From Shewanella sp. Arc9-LZ (GTDB taxonomy: Bacteria > Pseudomonadota > Gammaproteobacteria > Enterobacterales > Shewanellaceae): DNA of 64,000 nt. Every line of letters starts with the position of its first letter. Position 1 is the first letter of the stretch. The position numbers and the translations under genes were made by a program. Below the pieces are notes generated by a model, which was not told the origin of the DNA, searched no databases, and worked only from the letters and a program-made list of their open reading frames with translations. Location: contig NZ_CP048031.1 in NCBI RefSeq assembly GCF_010092445.1, forward strand, positions 992,001-1,056,000. The letters run 5' to 3'. Positions 18,354-27,266 of the stretch are shown in pieces.

Positions 18354-19319
18354 ATGTCGCTTGAAATCGTTGGATTATTGATTTTCATCTTATTGTTAAT
18401 CATTGCTTTTTTACTGTTTTTTAACCTAAACCGATACCGTCAGCAACAAGCCAAAAAGATGATATTAGATACCTATGAGCTTATCCTTGATCAAGTTGAT
18501 GCTTATATTTATTTAAAAGACACTCAATGCAAATATGTTTATGCGAATCAACTGACGCTTGACTACTTTGGTGTGACGCTTGAAAAGCTAAAGGGCACTT
18601 CCGATAGCGATTACTTTCCCGCGAATGTTGTAGATATTTTGCACGTGAATGACACTAAAGTGCTTAACTCGCAAAGTAAACTCTCTGACGATATTATTGT
18701 TGATACCCCAGCCTCGCTCATTGTATATCACGAAGTTAAACAACCCTTATATAACCATAAAGGCACATTAATTGGCCTCATCGGTATTTCTACCGATATT
18801 ACCGCTGCTTATCATTTACGTTCAAAACTAGAGCGACTTGCTAATACCGATCCGTTAACGGGTTTGTTTAATCGTCGTTCATTTACGTCTTTTTGCGAAC
18901 ATGAGTTTTTTCGTGCTACTCGCTATTTTCAACCATTCTCGTTAATGATCATTGATATTGATTTATTCAAAAATGTGAATGATACCTATGGCCATTTAGT
19001 GGGTGATGAAGTGATTAAGCGCGTTGCCAATATATGCAATGAATATATTAGGGAGGCCGATGTATTGGCTCGAATTGGCGGTGAAGAGTTTGCTATTTTA
19101 TTACCCGATACTGATATTGACTCTGCTTATATCTTGGCTGAACGGTTAAGAGAAGCTCAACAACAGTACGACGAACAAAAAGCTCCTTCGATAACCATTA
19201 GTATTGGCGTTGCAACCTTACGTTCTCAGGATAAAGCATTTTTAGAGATATTTAAGCGGGCAGATAAAGCGTTGTACTCATCAAAAAATATCGGTCGCAA
19301 TAGTGTCAATGTCGCGTAA
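18354..19319 (+). CDS. membrane PAS-GGDEF diguanylate cyclase
   Basis: About 321 residues. There is one N-terminal membrane helix (residues ~4-25), a PAS domain (~38-150, DQVDAYIYLKDTQCKYVYAN) and a GGDEF domain (~160-321). The active-site motif is GGEEF at 242-246 and the RxxD inhibitory site is present (READ, 233-236), so an active, product-inhibited cyclase is expected. ATG 18348 abuts the AAGGA at 18343-18347; ATG 18354 has 6-nt spacing and is preferred. It is a single-gene unit. Confidence 0.9.
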   Translation: MSLEIVGLLIFILLLIIAFLLFFNLNRYRQQQAKKMILDTYELILDQVDAYIYLKDTQCKYVYANQLTLDYFGVTLEKLKGTSDSDYFPANVVDILHVNDTKVLNSQSKLSDDIIVDTPASLIVYHEVKQPLYNHKGTLIGLIGISTDITAAYHLRSKLERLANTDPLTGLFNRRSFTSFCEHEFFRATRYFQPFSLMIIDIDLFKNVNDTYGHLVGDEVIKRVANICNEYIREADVLARIGGEEFAILLPDTDIDSAYILAERLREAQQQYDEQKAPSITISIGVATLRSQDKAFLEIFKRADKALYSSKNIGRNSVNVA

Positions 19320-19522
19320 TGGCAAGTGCTTGATAACCATTTCAGTCAGATGGCAAAGTGAGATTTAATCGCGTTTTATTCTCTTCAAACAATGCGGCGG
19401 CATCACGTAATCGTTTATAGACCTTAAAAATTGTTAATTTAAGTTGCGCGCAATTAGTTATCGTGATTATCATATAGCTAAGCAAAACAAATTAAACTCA
19501 AAATTTTGAGTCATTTTGTGCG

Positions 19523-19969
19523 TTAGAACTCAATATGACTAGGCAGTTTTAGCCTAAATTGATCCAGTTGTCGTTTTAGATCGGTGATTTCAGACATTTC
19601 GATACCGCATTGTTCAAGAATACATAGGTGGATTTGTTCTGCTTGGGGCTGCAGTTGATGACCTTTTTCAGTTAATTGCATGCACAAGGTCCGTTCATCT
19701 AAGGGCTCGCGAATGCGCTTTAGCAGGCCATCAGTTTCGAGACGTTTTATGACCGGTGTTAATGCACCCGATTGCTGCCCGAGTTTGCTGGCCAAGGTTT
19801 TTAAACTTAGACCATCTTGCTCCCAGAGGACTAACATCACCAAATATTGAGTGTAAGTTAGCCCAATAGAGTCTAGTAACGGTTTGTACAGTTGGGTAAT
19901 AGCCAATGACGTTGAATAAACAGCAAAACACAACTGATTTTCGAGTAATAGATGTTTGTTTTTATTCAT
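19523..19969 (-). CDS. MarR-family regulator, OhrR-like
   Basis: 148 residues with the MarR winged helix (LSLKTLASKLGQQSGALTPVIKRLETDGLLKRIREPLDERTL). A cysteine at residue 14 in NQLCFAVYS sits where OhrR-type proteins carry their peroxide-sensing Cys, so redox or electrophile sensing is likely. It is divergent from a detoxification operon (20174-22674) with inverted repeats in the shared gap, and probably represses both directions until modified. Ohr itself is not present here. Confidence 0.87.
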   Translation of the reverse strand: MNKNKHLLLENQLCFAVYSTSLAITQLYKPLLDSIGLTYTQYLVMLVLWEQDGLSLKTLASKLGQQSGALTPVIKRLETDGLLKRIREPLDERTLCMQLTEKGHQLQPQAEQIHLCILEQCGIEMSEITDLKRQLDQFRLKLPSHIEF

Positions 19970-19993
19970 ATCAATCGCTTAGCTCGCAAAGTT

Positions 19994-20018
19994 GTTGACC
20001 ATATTTGAATTGATCAAC
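19994..20018. promoter_or_regulatory. candidate MarR operator 1
   Basis: GTTGACC (19994-20000) and GATCAAC (20012-20018) are inverted half-sites in a 25-bp span. They lie 25 bp upstream of the MarR start and overlap the -35 of the divergent promoter. Confidence 0.4.
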
Positions 20019-20039
20019 TTAAGTAAAAGATCGTATTAT
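20010..20039 (+). promoter_or_regulatory. sigma-70 promoter of the CurA-like operon
   Basis: TTGATC (20010-20015), an 18-bp spacer and TATTAT (20034-20039) match the sigma-70 consensus well. Transcription would start near 20046, giving a leader of about 128 nt before ATG 20174. Confidence 0.5.
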
Positions 20040-20040
20040 T

Positions 20041-20119
20041 TGGCCTCGGTTGTTTATTGTACCAGTGTTTAGTTGATATCAGTATTACAGCGGTAATCAA
20101 CTTTTAGCAACCGAGGTCA
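20041..20119 (+). promoter_or_regulatory. nested inverted repeats in the operon leader
   Basis: An outer pair, TGGCCTCGGTTG (20041-20052) with CAACCGAGGTCA (20108-20119), is complementary except for one G-U-compatible position. Inside it a second pair, GTTGAT (20072-20077) with ATCAAC (20096-20101), repeats the half-site of operator 1. It could be a second MarR operator or a structured RNA leader. Confidence 0.5.
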
Positions 20120-20173
20120 TATTGTCTTCTCAAGTACCACTTTATGGTGCTTATGTTATTTAAAGGACACAAG

Positions 20174-21202
20174 ATGAACACTCAAAATCGTCGTATAGTA
20201 CTTGCCAGCCGTCCACAAGGTGAGCCAGTGGCTAATAATTTCCGTTTAGAAACCGTCAACAAACCTGTACCAGCAGAAGGTGAGGTGTTATTGCGCGCGG
20301 TGTATTTATCGCTTGATCCTTACATGCGTGGCCGTATGAATGACGCCAAATCATATGCAGATCCAGTAGCAATTGACGATGTGATGGTGGGCGCTGCGGT
20401 ATCACAAGTGGAAGAGTCTAATCATCCTGATTATAAAGTGGGTGAGTGGGTGTTAGCGTTTGGTGGTTGGCAAGATTATTTAGTCTCTAATGGTGAAGGA
20501 CTGATGAAATTGGGCGATAACCCAAGCCATCCTTCTTATGCGTTGGGTATTATGGGCATGCCAGGCTTTACTGCGTATATGGGGCTATTAGACATTGGCG
20601 CGCCTAAAGCGGGCGAAACCGTTGTGGTTGCCGCAGCTACTGGGCCTGTTGGCGCAACGGTTGGCCAAATTGCTAAGTTGAAAGGCTGTCGAGTTGTTGG
20701 TATCGCCGGTGGCGCAGAAAAATGTCGCTACGCAAAAGAAGTATTAGGCTTTGATGAATGTATTGACCATAAAGCGGCTGATTTTGCGCAGCAACTGACA
20801 GCCCATTGTGATAACGGCATTGATGTGTATTTTGAAAACGTTGGCGGCAAGGTGTTTGATGCGGTAATGCCATTACTCAACACTGGTGCTCGAGTGCCAG
20901 TGTGTGGCTTAATTTCTCAGTACAACGCAACTTCATTACCCGAGGGACCTGATCGTTTGTCATTACTGATGGGCACATTGCTGGTTAAGCGCATTAAGAT
21001 GCAAGGCTTTATTATTTTTGACGATTATGGCGACCGCTATCCAGAGTTTGCCAAAGATATGGGCCAATGGCTTGGTGAAGGTAAGATTCAATATCGTGAA
21101 CAAATTGTCGATGGTCTTGAAAATATGACTACAGCCTTTATCGGGCTATTAAAAGGCGAAAACTTCGGCAAGGTTGTCATTAAAGTAAACAATCCTCTGT
21201 AA
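20174..21202 (+). CDS. NADP-dependent oxidoreductase, CurA-like (medium-chain reductase)
   Basis: About 342 residues of the zinc-independent medium-chain dehydrogenase/reductase family. The N-terminal GroES-like part contains LSLDPYMRGRM, a hallmark of prostaglandin reductase/leukotriene dehydrogenase/CurA. The nucleotide fold has AAATGPVGATVGQIAKLKGCRVVGIAGG (~145-172) and the later motif DVYFENVGG. These enzymes use NADPH to reduce the double bond of reactive enones and curcumin. The upstream in-frame ATG at 20144 lacks a ribosome-binding site; ATG 20174 follows AAGGA at good spacing. It heads a three-gene detoxification set. Confidence 0.9.
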   Translation: MNTQNRRIVLASRPQGEPVANNFRLETVNKPVPAEGEVLLRAVYLSLDPYMRGRMNDAKSYADPVAIDDVMVGAAVSQVEESNHPDYKVGEWVLAFGGWQDYLVSNGEGLMKLGDNPSHPSYALGIMGMPGFTAYMGLLDIGAPKAGETVVVAAATGPVGATVGQIAKLKGCRVVGIAGGAEKCRYAKEVLGFDECIDHKAADFAQQLTAHCDNGIDVYFENVGGKVFDAVMPLLNTGARVPVCGLISQYNATSLPEGPDRLSLLMGTLLVKRIKMQGFIIFDDYGDRYPEFAKDMGQWLGEGKIQYREQIVDGLENMTTAFIGLLKGENFGKVVIKVNNPL

Positions 21203-21245
21203 TCTAAGTGATTACAACTAAACATACAGTATTTAAGGAATCACT

Positions 21246-21923
21246 ATGAAAGTATTAATGGTATTAACTTCGCACGATAAATTAGGCGACACTGGCGAGA
21301 AAACCGGTTTTTGGTTAGAAGAATTAGCGGCTCCATACTACGCATTTACCGATAAAGGTGTTGAGGTAGTGCTAACATCTCCTAAAGGTGGTTTACCGCC
21401 ATTGGATCCTACAAGTGATAAAGTTGATTTTCAAACTGACTCTACGCGTCGTTTTACAGCCGATACTAAAGCGCAAGCATTACTAGCCAATACACTCACA
21501 TTGGCATCAATTGACGTAGCAGATTATGACGCGGTATTTTATCCAGGCGGTCATGGTCCATTATGGGATTTAACCAATGACAAAGACTCTATTGCATTAA
21601 TTGAACAGTGCTACAAAACAGATAAACTTTTAGGTTTAGTATGTCATGCACCGGCTGCACTTAAGTACCCTAAAAAGCCAGACGGAACGCCACTCGTTGC
21701 CGGTAAAAATGTCACTGGTTTTACTAATGGTGAAGAAGAAGCTGTACAGTTAACTAACGTTGTACCGTTTTTAGTTGAAGATATGTTGCAGCAAAATGGC
21801 GCGACTTATTCTAAGGGTGACGACTGGCATCCATATGCAGTAGTTGACGGTAAACTCGTTACCGGTCAGAACCCTGCATCGTCTGAACTAGTGGCAGAGA
21901 AAATGTTAGCTTTACTAAGCTAA
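21246..21923 (+). CDS. type 1 glutamine amidotransferase / DJ-1-PfpI (HchA-like) protein
   Basis: 225 residues matching the ThiJ/PfpI class related to Hsp31 and plant/fungal glyoxalase III. It has EKTGFWLEELAAPYYAF near residue 20, YPGGHGPLWD (~100-110) and the nucleophile elbow VCHAPAAL with Cys near residue 137. Such proteins often act on methylglyoxal or glycated substrates. It lies 43 bp after the CurA-like gene with AAGGA before its ATG, consistent with co-transcription for carbonyl stress. Confidence 0.9.
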   Translation: MKVLMVLTSHDKLGDTGEKTGFWLEELAAPYYAFTDKGVEVVLTSPKGGLPPLDPTSDKVDFQTDSTRRFTADTKAQALLANTLTLASIDVADYDAVFYPGGHGPLWDLTNDKDSIALIEQCYKTDKLLGLVCHAPAALKYPKKPDGTPLVAGKNVTGFTNGEEEAVQLTNVVPFLVEDMLQQNGATYSKGDDWHPYAVVDGKLVTGQNPASSELVAEKMLALLS

Positions 21924-21943
21924 TCTGCTGTTTAGTTTAGTGG

Positions 21944-21961
21944 TTACAGTTAACTGTAACT
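21944..21961. promoter_or_regulatory. perfect 18-bp palindrome between two operon genes
   Basis: GTTACAGTTAACTGTAAC is fully self-complementary and lies in the 130-bp gap before the GST gene. No T-tract follows, so it looks more like a dimer-binding site than a terminator. It may mark an internal promoter for gst. Confidence 0.45.
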
Positions 21962-22053
21962 CGAAATAACAGAATACGTAGATTGATAGAAGCAAATCCA
22001 GTGAGTTGTTCATTGGGTTTATTTTTTATCACTAACAATACAAGGATGGCTTA

Positions 22054-22674
22054 ATGATTAAACTACATCATTTAAATAAATCACGTTCAAAACGCATTAT
22101 TTGGTTATTAGAAGAATTGGGAGTGGACTATGAGCTGGTTGCTTACCAGCGTGATGCAACCACATTTTTAGCGCCAGAGTCGTTAAAAGCGGTTCATCCA
22201 TTAGGTAAATCACCAGTATTAGAAGCGAGCGGTTATACCATTGCTGAGTCGGGCGCGATTACCGAGTATTTAATTCAAACCTATGGCGCTGATAAACTGA
22301 TGCCAGCACTCGGCACAGCAGATTATATCGATTACTTACAATGGATGCATTTTGCTGAAAGCTCGGCTGCTTTGCCACTATTGCTGAGAATTTTTGTTAA
22401 AATGGATGGCGCAGAAACCCGTTTTATCGGTGGCTATGCCGATGCAGAAACGGCAAAAGTCATCAGCTATGTTAACGACCGCTTAGAAGGTAAGTCATAC
22501 CTAGTCGGTAACCGTCTTAGCGGTGCAGATATTATGATGTCGTTTATTGCAGAGCTTGTTGGCCAAAACGGTGAGTTTGACAAGTATCCTAATATTGCTA
22601 AGTACTATCAACAACTAATGAGCCATGCATCGTTTAAAAAAGCGATGCAAATAGAAGCTGAACACGATCGATAA
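22054..22674 (+). CDS. glutathione S-transferase
   Basis: 206 residues. The N-terminal thioredoxin-like domain (HHLNKSRSKRIIWLLEELGVDYEL, then HPLGKSPVLE and AESGAITEYL for glutathione binding) is followed by an all-helical C-terminal domain. It conjugates glutathione to electrophiles. It is third in the detoxification set under the MarR-type regulator and may also have its own regulation because a palindrome lies upstream. Confidence 0.9.
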   Translation: MIKLHHLNKSRSKRIIWLLEELGVDYELVAYQRDATTFLAPESLKAVHPLGKSPVLEASGYTIAESGAITEYLIQTYGADKLMPALGTADYIDYLQWMHFAESSAALPLLLRIFVKMDGAETRFIGGYADAETAKVISYVNDRLEGKSYLVGNRLSGADIMMSFIAELVGQNGEFDKYPNIAKYYQQLMSHASFKKAMQIEAEHDR

Positions 22675-22695
22675 TGATTAGATTGTATCGGCACT

Positions 22696-22723
22696 AAAAA
22701 GACGAACTGAGTTCGTCTTTTTT
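22696..22723 (+). terminator. rho-independent terminator of the detoxification operon
   Basis: AAAAAGACGAAC and GTTCGTCTTTTT make a 12-bp stem with a 3-nt loop and a run of Ts, 22 bp past the GST stop. Confidence 0.9.
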
Positions 22724-22897
22724 CATTTAGGTGTGAGTACTGTTCATTCACATCGTCTTATCCTTTGTGATGTTTTTTGCGCTGTCAGGCAAGCCTTGTG
22801 CATTATAAGTGGTGGCATATTTTGGTTAAAGTTTGTTCGCTATCATACTAAGGTGTTAGTATAGGGGTCGTGTTCGTGTGTAAAAAAAGGCTAGATT

Positions 22898-23497
22898 ATG
22901 TCGACTTTATCTGATGAAGAGCTCGCTTATTTTAGCGGTGTATTTTCGCCGGAAGATGACAGTACCGATAATGCTTTATCGAGACATTCATTAAGTGTTG
23001 CGACTGAAATACCGCAAGTGCTTGCTCATATTTTGGGGAATGCCAAATTAACCTTATTGGCAGAAATTAGTTATTACCGTTTATGGTTTCCATTAACCTT
23101 AAAGCAAGATGAGCTTGGGCAATTTTTGCCTGAGTTGGGTATTCCTGAAGTGATTGATATGCGCGGCGGTGAACGTAGCTGGCGGCTCAATAATGTCAAA
23201 AATATAAAAGTCATTGATAACGATACGGCTAAATTTGTTGAGGTACTCTCTTTATCGAGTTCAGGCATGACCATTAAAGTGCCGCAAGAGCTTAACGATA
23301 AAGTGCCACGCTTAACACAGCTAATTTTACCTAATGGTGTGCACCTCGATATGGTGTTTGAACCGGTACGAACTGAAAATGGGGTAATGGCAGCAAAAAT
23401 TAGTGCTGAAGGTGAATCCCGTGAAATATTGCGTCAATTTTTGTTTAGCGAACATAAGGCTAAGTATTCGCACCTTTACAAAAATATTAACCGCTAA
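22898..23497 (+). CDS. hypothetical protein with PilZ-like C-terminal region
   Basis: 199 residues with no signal or membrane segment. Residues ~90-190 carry an arginine-bearing segment (GGERSWRLNN) followed by VEVLSLSSSGMTIKV (114-127), which resembles the [D/N]xSxxG motif of PilZ c-di-GMP receptors with the acidic position replaced by Ser. I infer a degenerate PilZ-like fold; a true c-di-GMP role is not shown. Its 3' end overlaps the convergent TIGR03899 gene by 11 bp. Confidence 0.6.
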   Translation: MSTLSDEELAYFSGVFSPEDDSTDNALSRHSLSVATEIPQVLAHILGNAKLTLLAEISYYRLWFPLTLKQDELGQFLPELGIPEVIDMRGGERSWRLNNVKNIKVIDNDTAKFVEVLSLSSSGMTIKVPQELNDKVPRLTQLILPNGVHLDMVFEPVRTENGVMAAKISAEGESREILRQFLFSEHKAKYSHLYKNINR

Positions 23498-24323
23498 CCA
23501 TAAAATCTTTGGCTAACATGGTTTTAACGGCATTGATAAATTCATCATCACTTTTTGCCTGAATTAATTGGCACAACTCATCACCTACAGTGGTAAATCG
23601 ATAATACGTAAATAGTAAGTGCTGATGCTTAGGTTTGAGCGACAAAGTGGCATTACACATAGTTAACTGAATATGTTCACTACTGCTTAATAGTCCGGTT
23701 TCAAACTCGCTTTTATGTAAAATTCCCGCATCGACTAAGGTAAGAATACTCGAATAAGGTAAGCCGAATTGGGACAGGCCGAAGTTAGTGTGAGTATGCT
23801 TACGAAAATATTGTTTCATCCCACCATTAATACGATAACTACTGAGTAATTTAAATCTGGGCTCGGTATTAATTTTAACTGACATGCCTAAGGCTTTTTC
23901 AAATATCAGTGCTTCTCGAAACGTCAGTTGCAGTAATACCGCTAAAGTTCTAAGGCTAAAGTTACCTGGGTTAACGACTTCACTGGCTAAAATTCTGGCC
24001 CACAAATCCTGCATTTTACGGTTATGAATTTGTTCAGCCATTTGAAAAAATTGATAGCGCCAATCTGGATCTAATTCGACTCCTGTTACATCGGATGGTG
24101 TGTAATTGAGTGCTAAGGCAAAAATGCTTTCAAGGTTGGTCTGATGCTGGCTGAGTTGCTTGCGTTGACGGTGCTCAGCACGCTCGGCAACGGAGGCTGT
24201 TGAAGGGCGATAATCTTCCTCGCTGGCTAAGCCGATAATGCGCCCGAGTAATAAGGTTTTTTTGCGTGCGGACACTTGAGTATTGTCATCTTGTGTTGCC
24301 GTCACATCAATATCAGTCATCAT
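23487..24323 (-). CDS. TIGR03899 family protein
   Basis: 278 residues, soluble. It shows the features of the TIGR03899 family of gammaproteobacterial proteins: KTLLLGRIIGLASEEDYRPSTASVAERAEHRQRKQ near the N-terminus, then DLWARILASEVVNPGNFSLRTLAVLLQLT (~125-155). The last segment is shared with DUF2806-like proteins. Function is unknown. The start is supported by AGGGAG upstream. It overlaps the preceding convergent gene at its 3' end. Confidence 0.85.
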   Translation of the reverse strand: MMTDIDVTATQDDNTQVSARKKTLLLGRIIGLASEEDYRPSTASVAERAEHRQRKQLSQHQTNLESIFALALNYTPSDVTGVELDPDWRYQFFQMAEQIHNRKMQDLWARILASEVVNPGNFSLRTLAVLLQLTFREALIFEKALGMSVKINTEPRFKLLSSYRINGGMKQYFRKHTHTNFGLSQFGLPYSSILTLVDAGILHKSEFETGLLSSSEHIQLTMCNATLSLKPKHQHLLFTYYRFTTVGDELCQLIQAKSDDEFINAVKTMLAKDFMVSG

Positions 24324-24386
24324 TAACTCCCTTTATGCATTACACTTTCGCCATGTTTGTATGGTATGACATCTGTGCTAAATCTT

Positions 24387-25610
24387 TTAGTGTTTTGTCA
24401 TTAACGGTGACCATAAGGCTTCTTTACCAGGCTCCGGATGACGCGGCACATTGAATGCTAGTGCGAGTGAGCATACGGCAAACCCAGTGCCTATGAAGAA
24501 TACTGCTTTAGGCGAACTGAGCCATAAAATGCCTAATAAAACAGGGATAATTACCGCGGCAATATGGTTAATGGTAAAGCTGACCGACATGGTTGAAGCA
24601 ATATCTTGTTTATCGGCAATTTTTTGAAAATAGGTTTTCATCGCAATCGCCATAGCAAAAAGCAGGTGATCAATCACATACAATCCAGCCGCAATATTGG
24701 CATCGCTGACATAAGCGTAACTACTGAAAATAATCACTAAGCCAACGTATTCGATAATTAACGCGTTACGTTCACCCATTTTTCCAATAAAGCGACCAAT
24801 GGTGGGGGCAAAGAGTAAGTTAACGACATAGTTAATTAAGAATAAAGCGGTGATTTCAGACACAGAATAGCCAAATTTTTCAACCATCATGAAGCCAGCA
24901 AACACCATAAAAATTTGCCTGCGCGCTCCAGAGAAAAAGGTTAGTAAGTAATAAAGCCAGTAGCGTTTTCTCAGTATTAAGTGTTTGTGTTGAATGGAGC
25001 CTATGGCAAAACGAGGAAAATACACTGCCATAATGAACACCATAACTAATCCACATCCGCCAATAATGCTATACATCCAGATGTAATCTAGACTCAGCCA
25101 GTTCATTATTAACCAAATTGACCCATAGCCGACAAGTGCTGCAGCGGAGCGCCACGCTAACGCTTTGCCCATAAAGCCAGGTGCATCGGCTTTATCTACC
25201 CACTGTAACGTAAGCGATTGATTTATTGTCTCAAAATAATGAAATCCAATCGACATGAGTATCGTTGTTAAATACAACCCGATGACATCAGGAAACCAGC
25301 CGGTAATTCCCACTCCAATGCACAATAGTGCCAAGGATGATAAGGCAAAAGTTTGCTCTTTGATCAGCAGCAATACAAACACCGCGGTAAAAGCTAAAAA
25401 TCCAGGTACCTCTCTTAAACTCTGCAGTAATCCAATCTCAGCGCCAGTGAATGCGGCGCGTTCAATAACAAAGTTATTTAACAAAGCCTGCCAAACTGCA
25501 AACACCATGGACATTACAAAGGTCATCCATAGCAGCAAATGTTGTGGATTAGTGCGCTCAATACGGGCCGATTTACCACTAAAGAGGGCAGTATTACTGA
25601 TGTTTGACAT
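24387..25610 (-). CDS. MFS transporter
   Basis: About 407 residues with twelve predicted membrane segments, beginning HLLLWMTFVMSMVFAVWQALLNNF. It contains the MFS loop pattern between segments and FAPTIGRFIGKMGERNALII in the second half. No substrate is suggested by sequence. An in-frame ATG at 25664 would add 18 polar residues. Neither start has a clear ribosome-binding site, so the start is uncertain. It is divergent from the iron-linked porin cluster but has a separate upstream region. Confidence 0.82.
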   Translation of the reverse strand: MSNISNTALFSGKSARIERTNPQHLLLWMTFVMSMVFAVWQALLNNFVIERAAFTGAEIGLLQSLREVPGFLAFTAVFVLLLIKEQTFALSSLALLCIGVGITGWFPDVIGLYLTTILMSIGFHYFETINQSLTLQWVDKADAPGFMGKALAWRSAAALVGYGSIWLIMNWLSLDYIWMYSIIGGCGLVMVFIMAVYFPRFAIGSIQHKHLILRKRYWLYYLLTFFSGARRQIFMVFAGFMMVEKFGYSVSEITALFLINYVVNLLFAPTIGRFIGKMGERNALIIEYVGLVIIFSSYAYVSDANIAAGLYVIDHLLFAMAIAMKTYFQKIADKQDIASTMSVSFTINHIAAVIIPVLLGILWLSSPKAVFFIGTGFAVCSLALAFNVPRHPEPGKEALWSPLMTKH

Positions 25611-25731
25611 TGAAAGTACTCGGTTTATAGGAGGTTTTTTGATTGTTGTTTTCCATAGTGACATAAAACAGTTTGTTAAGTGAAATGTAATTTAGTGTAA
25701 ATAAAATTGCTAATCTTAATGTAAATTATAA

Positions 25732-25746
25732 TGCGAATGGTTATCG
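25732..25746. promoter_or_regulatory. candidate Fur box upstream of the porin/imelysin cluster
   Basis: TGCGAATGGTTATCG matches the 7-1-7 Fur inverted repeat (TGATAATnATTATCA) at 10 of 14 informative positions. It overlaps a TATAAT-like element (25727-25732) and sits ~60 bp before the porin start. Imelysin genes are often iron-regulated, which supports the call, but it is by eye. Confidence 0.45.
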
Positions 25747-25806
25747 TTTGATGTATGGTTGTTGCGTTTTTTGAGGGAGTATTAACGTGACGTGTCGGAG
25801 AAACAG

Positions 25807-27210
25807 ATGAATAAAAAGTTAACCTTGTTGGCAGTATCTGTGGCAAGTGTATTGGGTTTGAGTGGGATGCCTAATGCTCAAGCTGCAACGAATACCGAAA
25901 CATTAGCCAAAGCCATTGCCAAGCAAGAAGCTGAAATTACGATATTGAAACAGCAGCTTGCTACATTAGCAGCCGAACAAAAACAACAACAGCAGCAAAA
26001 CAAACAAGTGGCGACTCAAGTTGACACTGTGGTGCAACAGGCCACTAAAGCGCAAGACCGATTGAGCCGTTTTAGCTTTAACTCATATGGCAGCGCTGTT
26101 TACACCAGTGATGAATATTTCGATAACGTACAAGATACATCCGCAGAGCGACGTAGTCGTACTGATTTAGAGCGGATTGTGACCGAGTTTGGTTATCAGT
26201 TCACTGATGATTGGAGTATGGAAGTTGAAATTGAATATGAGCATGGTGGCACTGGCACCTCACTAGAATATGACGGCTTTGATGAATTTGGTGAGTTTGA
26301 ATCCGAAGTTGAAGCGGGTGGCGAAGTTGTCGTTGAAAAAGCGGAAATTCGTTACCGTACATCAAAAGCCTTTGGGGTGAAATTCGGTAACATTCACTTG
26401 CCTATTGGCTTATCGAGCATGTTACACAAACCTAATCAATATCTTACAGTGCAACGTCACAAGAGTGAAGCTGCGATGATGCCAACCGTTTGGAACGAAA
26501 ATGGTATTGGTGTTTACGGAGAGGTTGCCGATTTTCATTATCAGGCACAAGTTGTCAGTGGGTTAAACTCTGAGTATTTTCGCACTTATGATTGGGTGGC
26601 ATCAGGGCATCAAAAACGCTTTGAAGAGGTGAATGCTGACGACTTGGCATTTGCTGGCCGTATTGATTATGGCAATTTCAAAACAGGCAGTGCAGTCGGC
26701 GTGGCTTATTACTACGGTAATACCAGTGGTAATCGCCATAAGAGTAACAAACTCGATGTTGATGGTGCTCTTAGCATTGTGTCTGTTGCCGGAGCCTTTG
26801 TTGAAGGTCCATGGATCCTCCGCGGTCAATATTTATATGGCTCGTTAGACAATGCTGACGCTATTACCCAAGCTAACAAAACCACCCCAGGTTTACGTCC
26901 AGGTAATTTTGCCCAACTGGGTTCAGAGTCGCAGTCGTTCTTTGTTGAGGCGGGCGTCAAACTTGATGAATGGTTTGATATTCCGATGACCGTGTTTGCC
27001 AATATCGATTATTCCAATCCACTTATGGCCGTTGAAACGGGCACCGCAACCAAGCGTTATGAAAATACTTGGAGCAGTGTGGGTATTAACTATTTCCCGA
27101 TACCTGAAATTGTGATTAAAGCCGAAGGTGGTCTTCATCAAGTGGCTGTTGCCAGTATTCCTGACACCAATTTCTTTGCTTTAGGTGTGGGATATCAGTT
27201 CTCGCTATAA
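25807..27210 (+). CDS. outer-membrane porin-like protein with N-terminal coiled coil
   Basis: About 467 residues. A signal peptide (cut near AQAA) is followed by a coiled-coil segment rich in Gln and Lys (~35-85, EAEITILKQQLATLAAEQKQ) and then beta-strand-rich sequence ending in an aromatic strand (GVGYQFSL), as in porins of the phosphate-selective/O-P type. The coiled coil suggests a trimer. ATG 25807 has GGAG six bases upstream and is preferred over a GTG at 25792. It is first of three genes likely expressed together under Fur, so it may pass iron or an iron chelate. Confidence 0.8.
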   Translation: MNKKLTLLAVSVASVLGLSGMPNAQAATNTETLAKAIAKQEAEITILKQQLATLAAEQKQQQQQNKQVATQVDTVVQQATKAQDRLSRFSFNSYGSAVYTSDEYFDNVQDTSAERRSRTDLERIVTEFGYQFTDDWSMEVEIEYEHGGTGTSLEYDGFDEFGEFESEVEAGGEVVVEKAEIRYRTSKAFGVKFGNIHLPIGLSSMLHKPNQYLTVQRHKSEAAMMPTVWNENGIGVYGEVADFHYQAQVVSGLNSEYFRTYDWVASGHQKRFEEVNADDLAFAGRIDYGNFKTGSAVGVAYYYGNTSGNRHKSNKLDVDGALSIVSVAGAFVEGPWILRGQYLYGSLDNADAITQANKTTPGLRPGNFAQLGSESQSFFVEAGVKLDEWFDIPMTVFANIDYSNPLMAVETGTATKRYENTWSSVGINYFPIPEIVIKAEGGLHQVAVASIPDTNFFALGVGYQFSL

Positions 27211-27266
27211 GCAAATTTAATTTTTCGACCTATTTTTTGATCTGTTTTTTTACATGGAGTTTTATT

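Noticed and set aside
25631..25683. AGGAGG followed by TTG giving a 14-residue peptide
   Set aside because: It overlaps the start of the MFS gene antisense and has no conserved features to support it.
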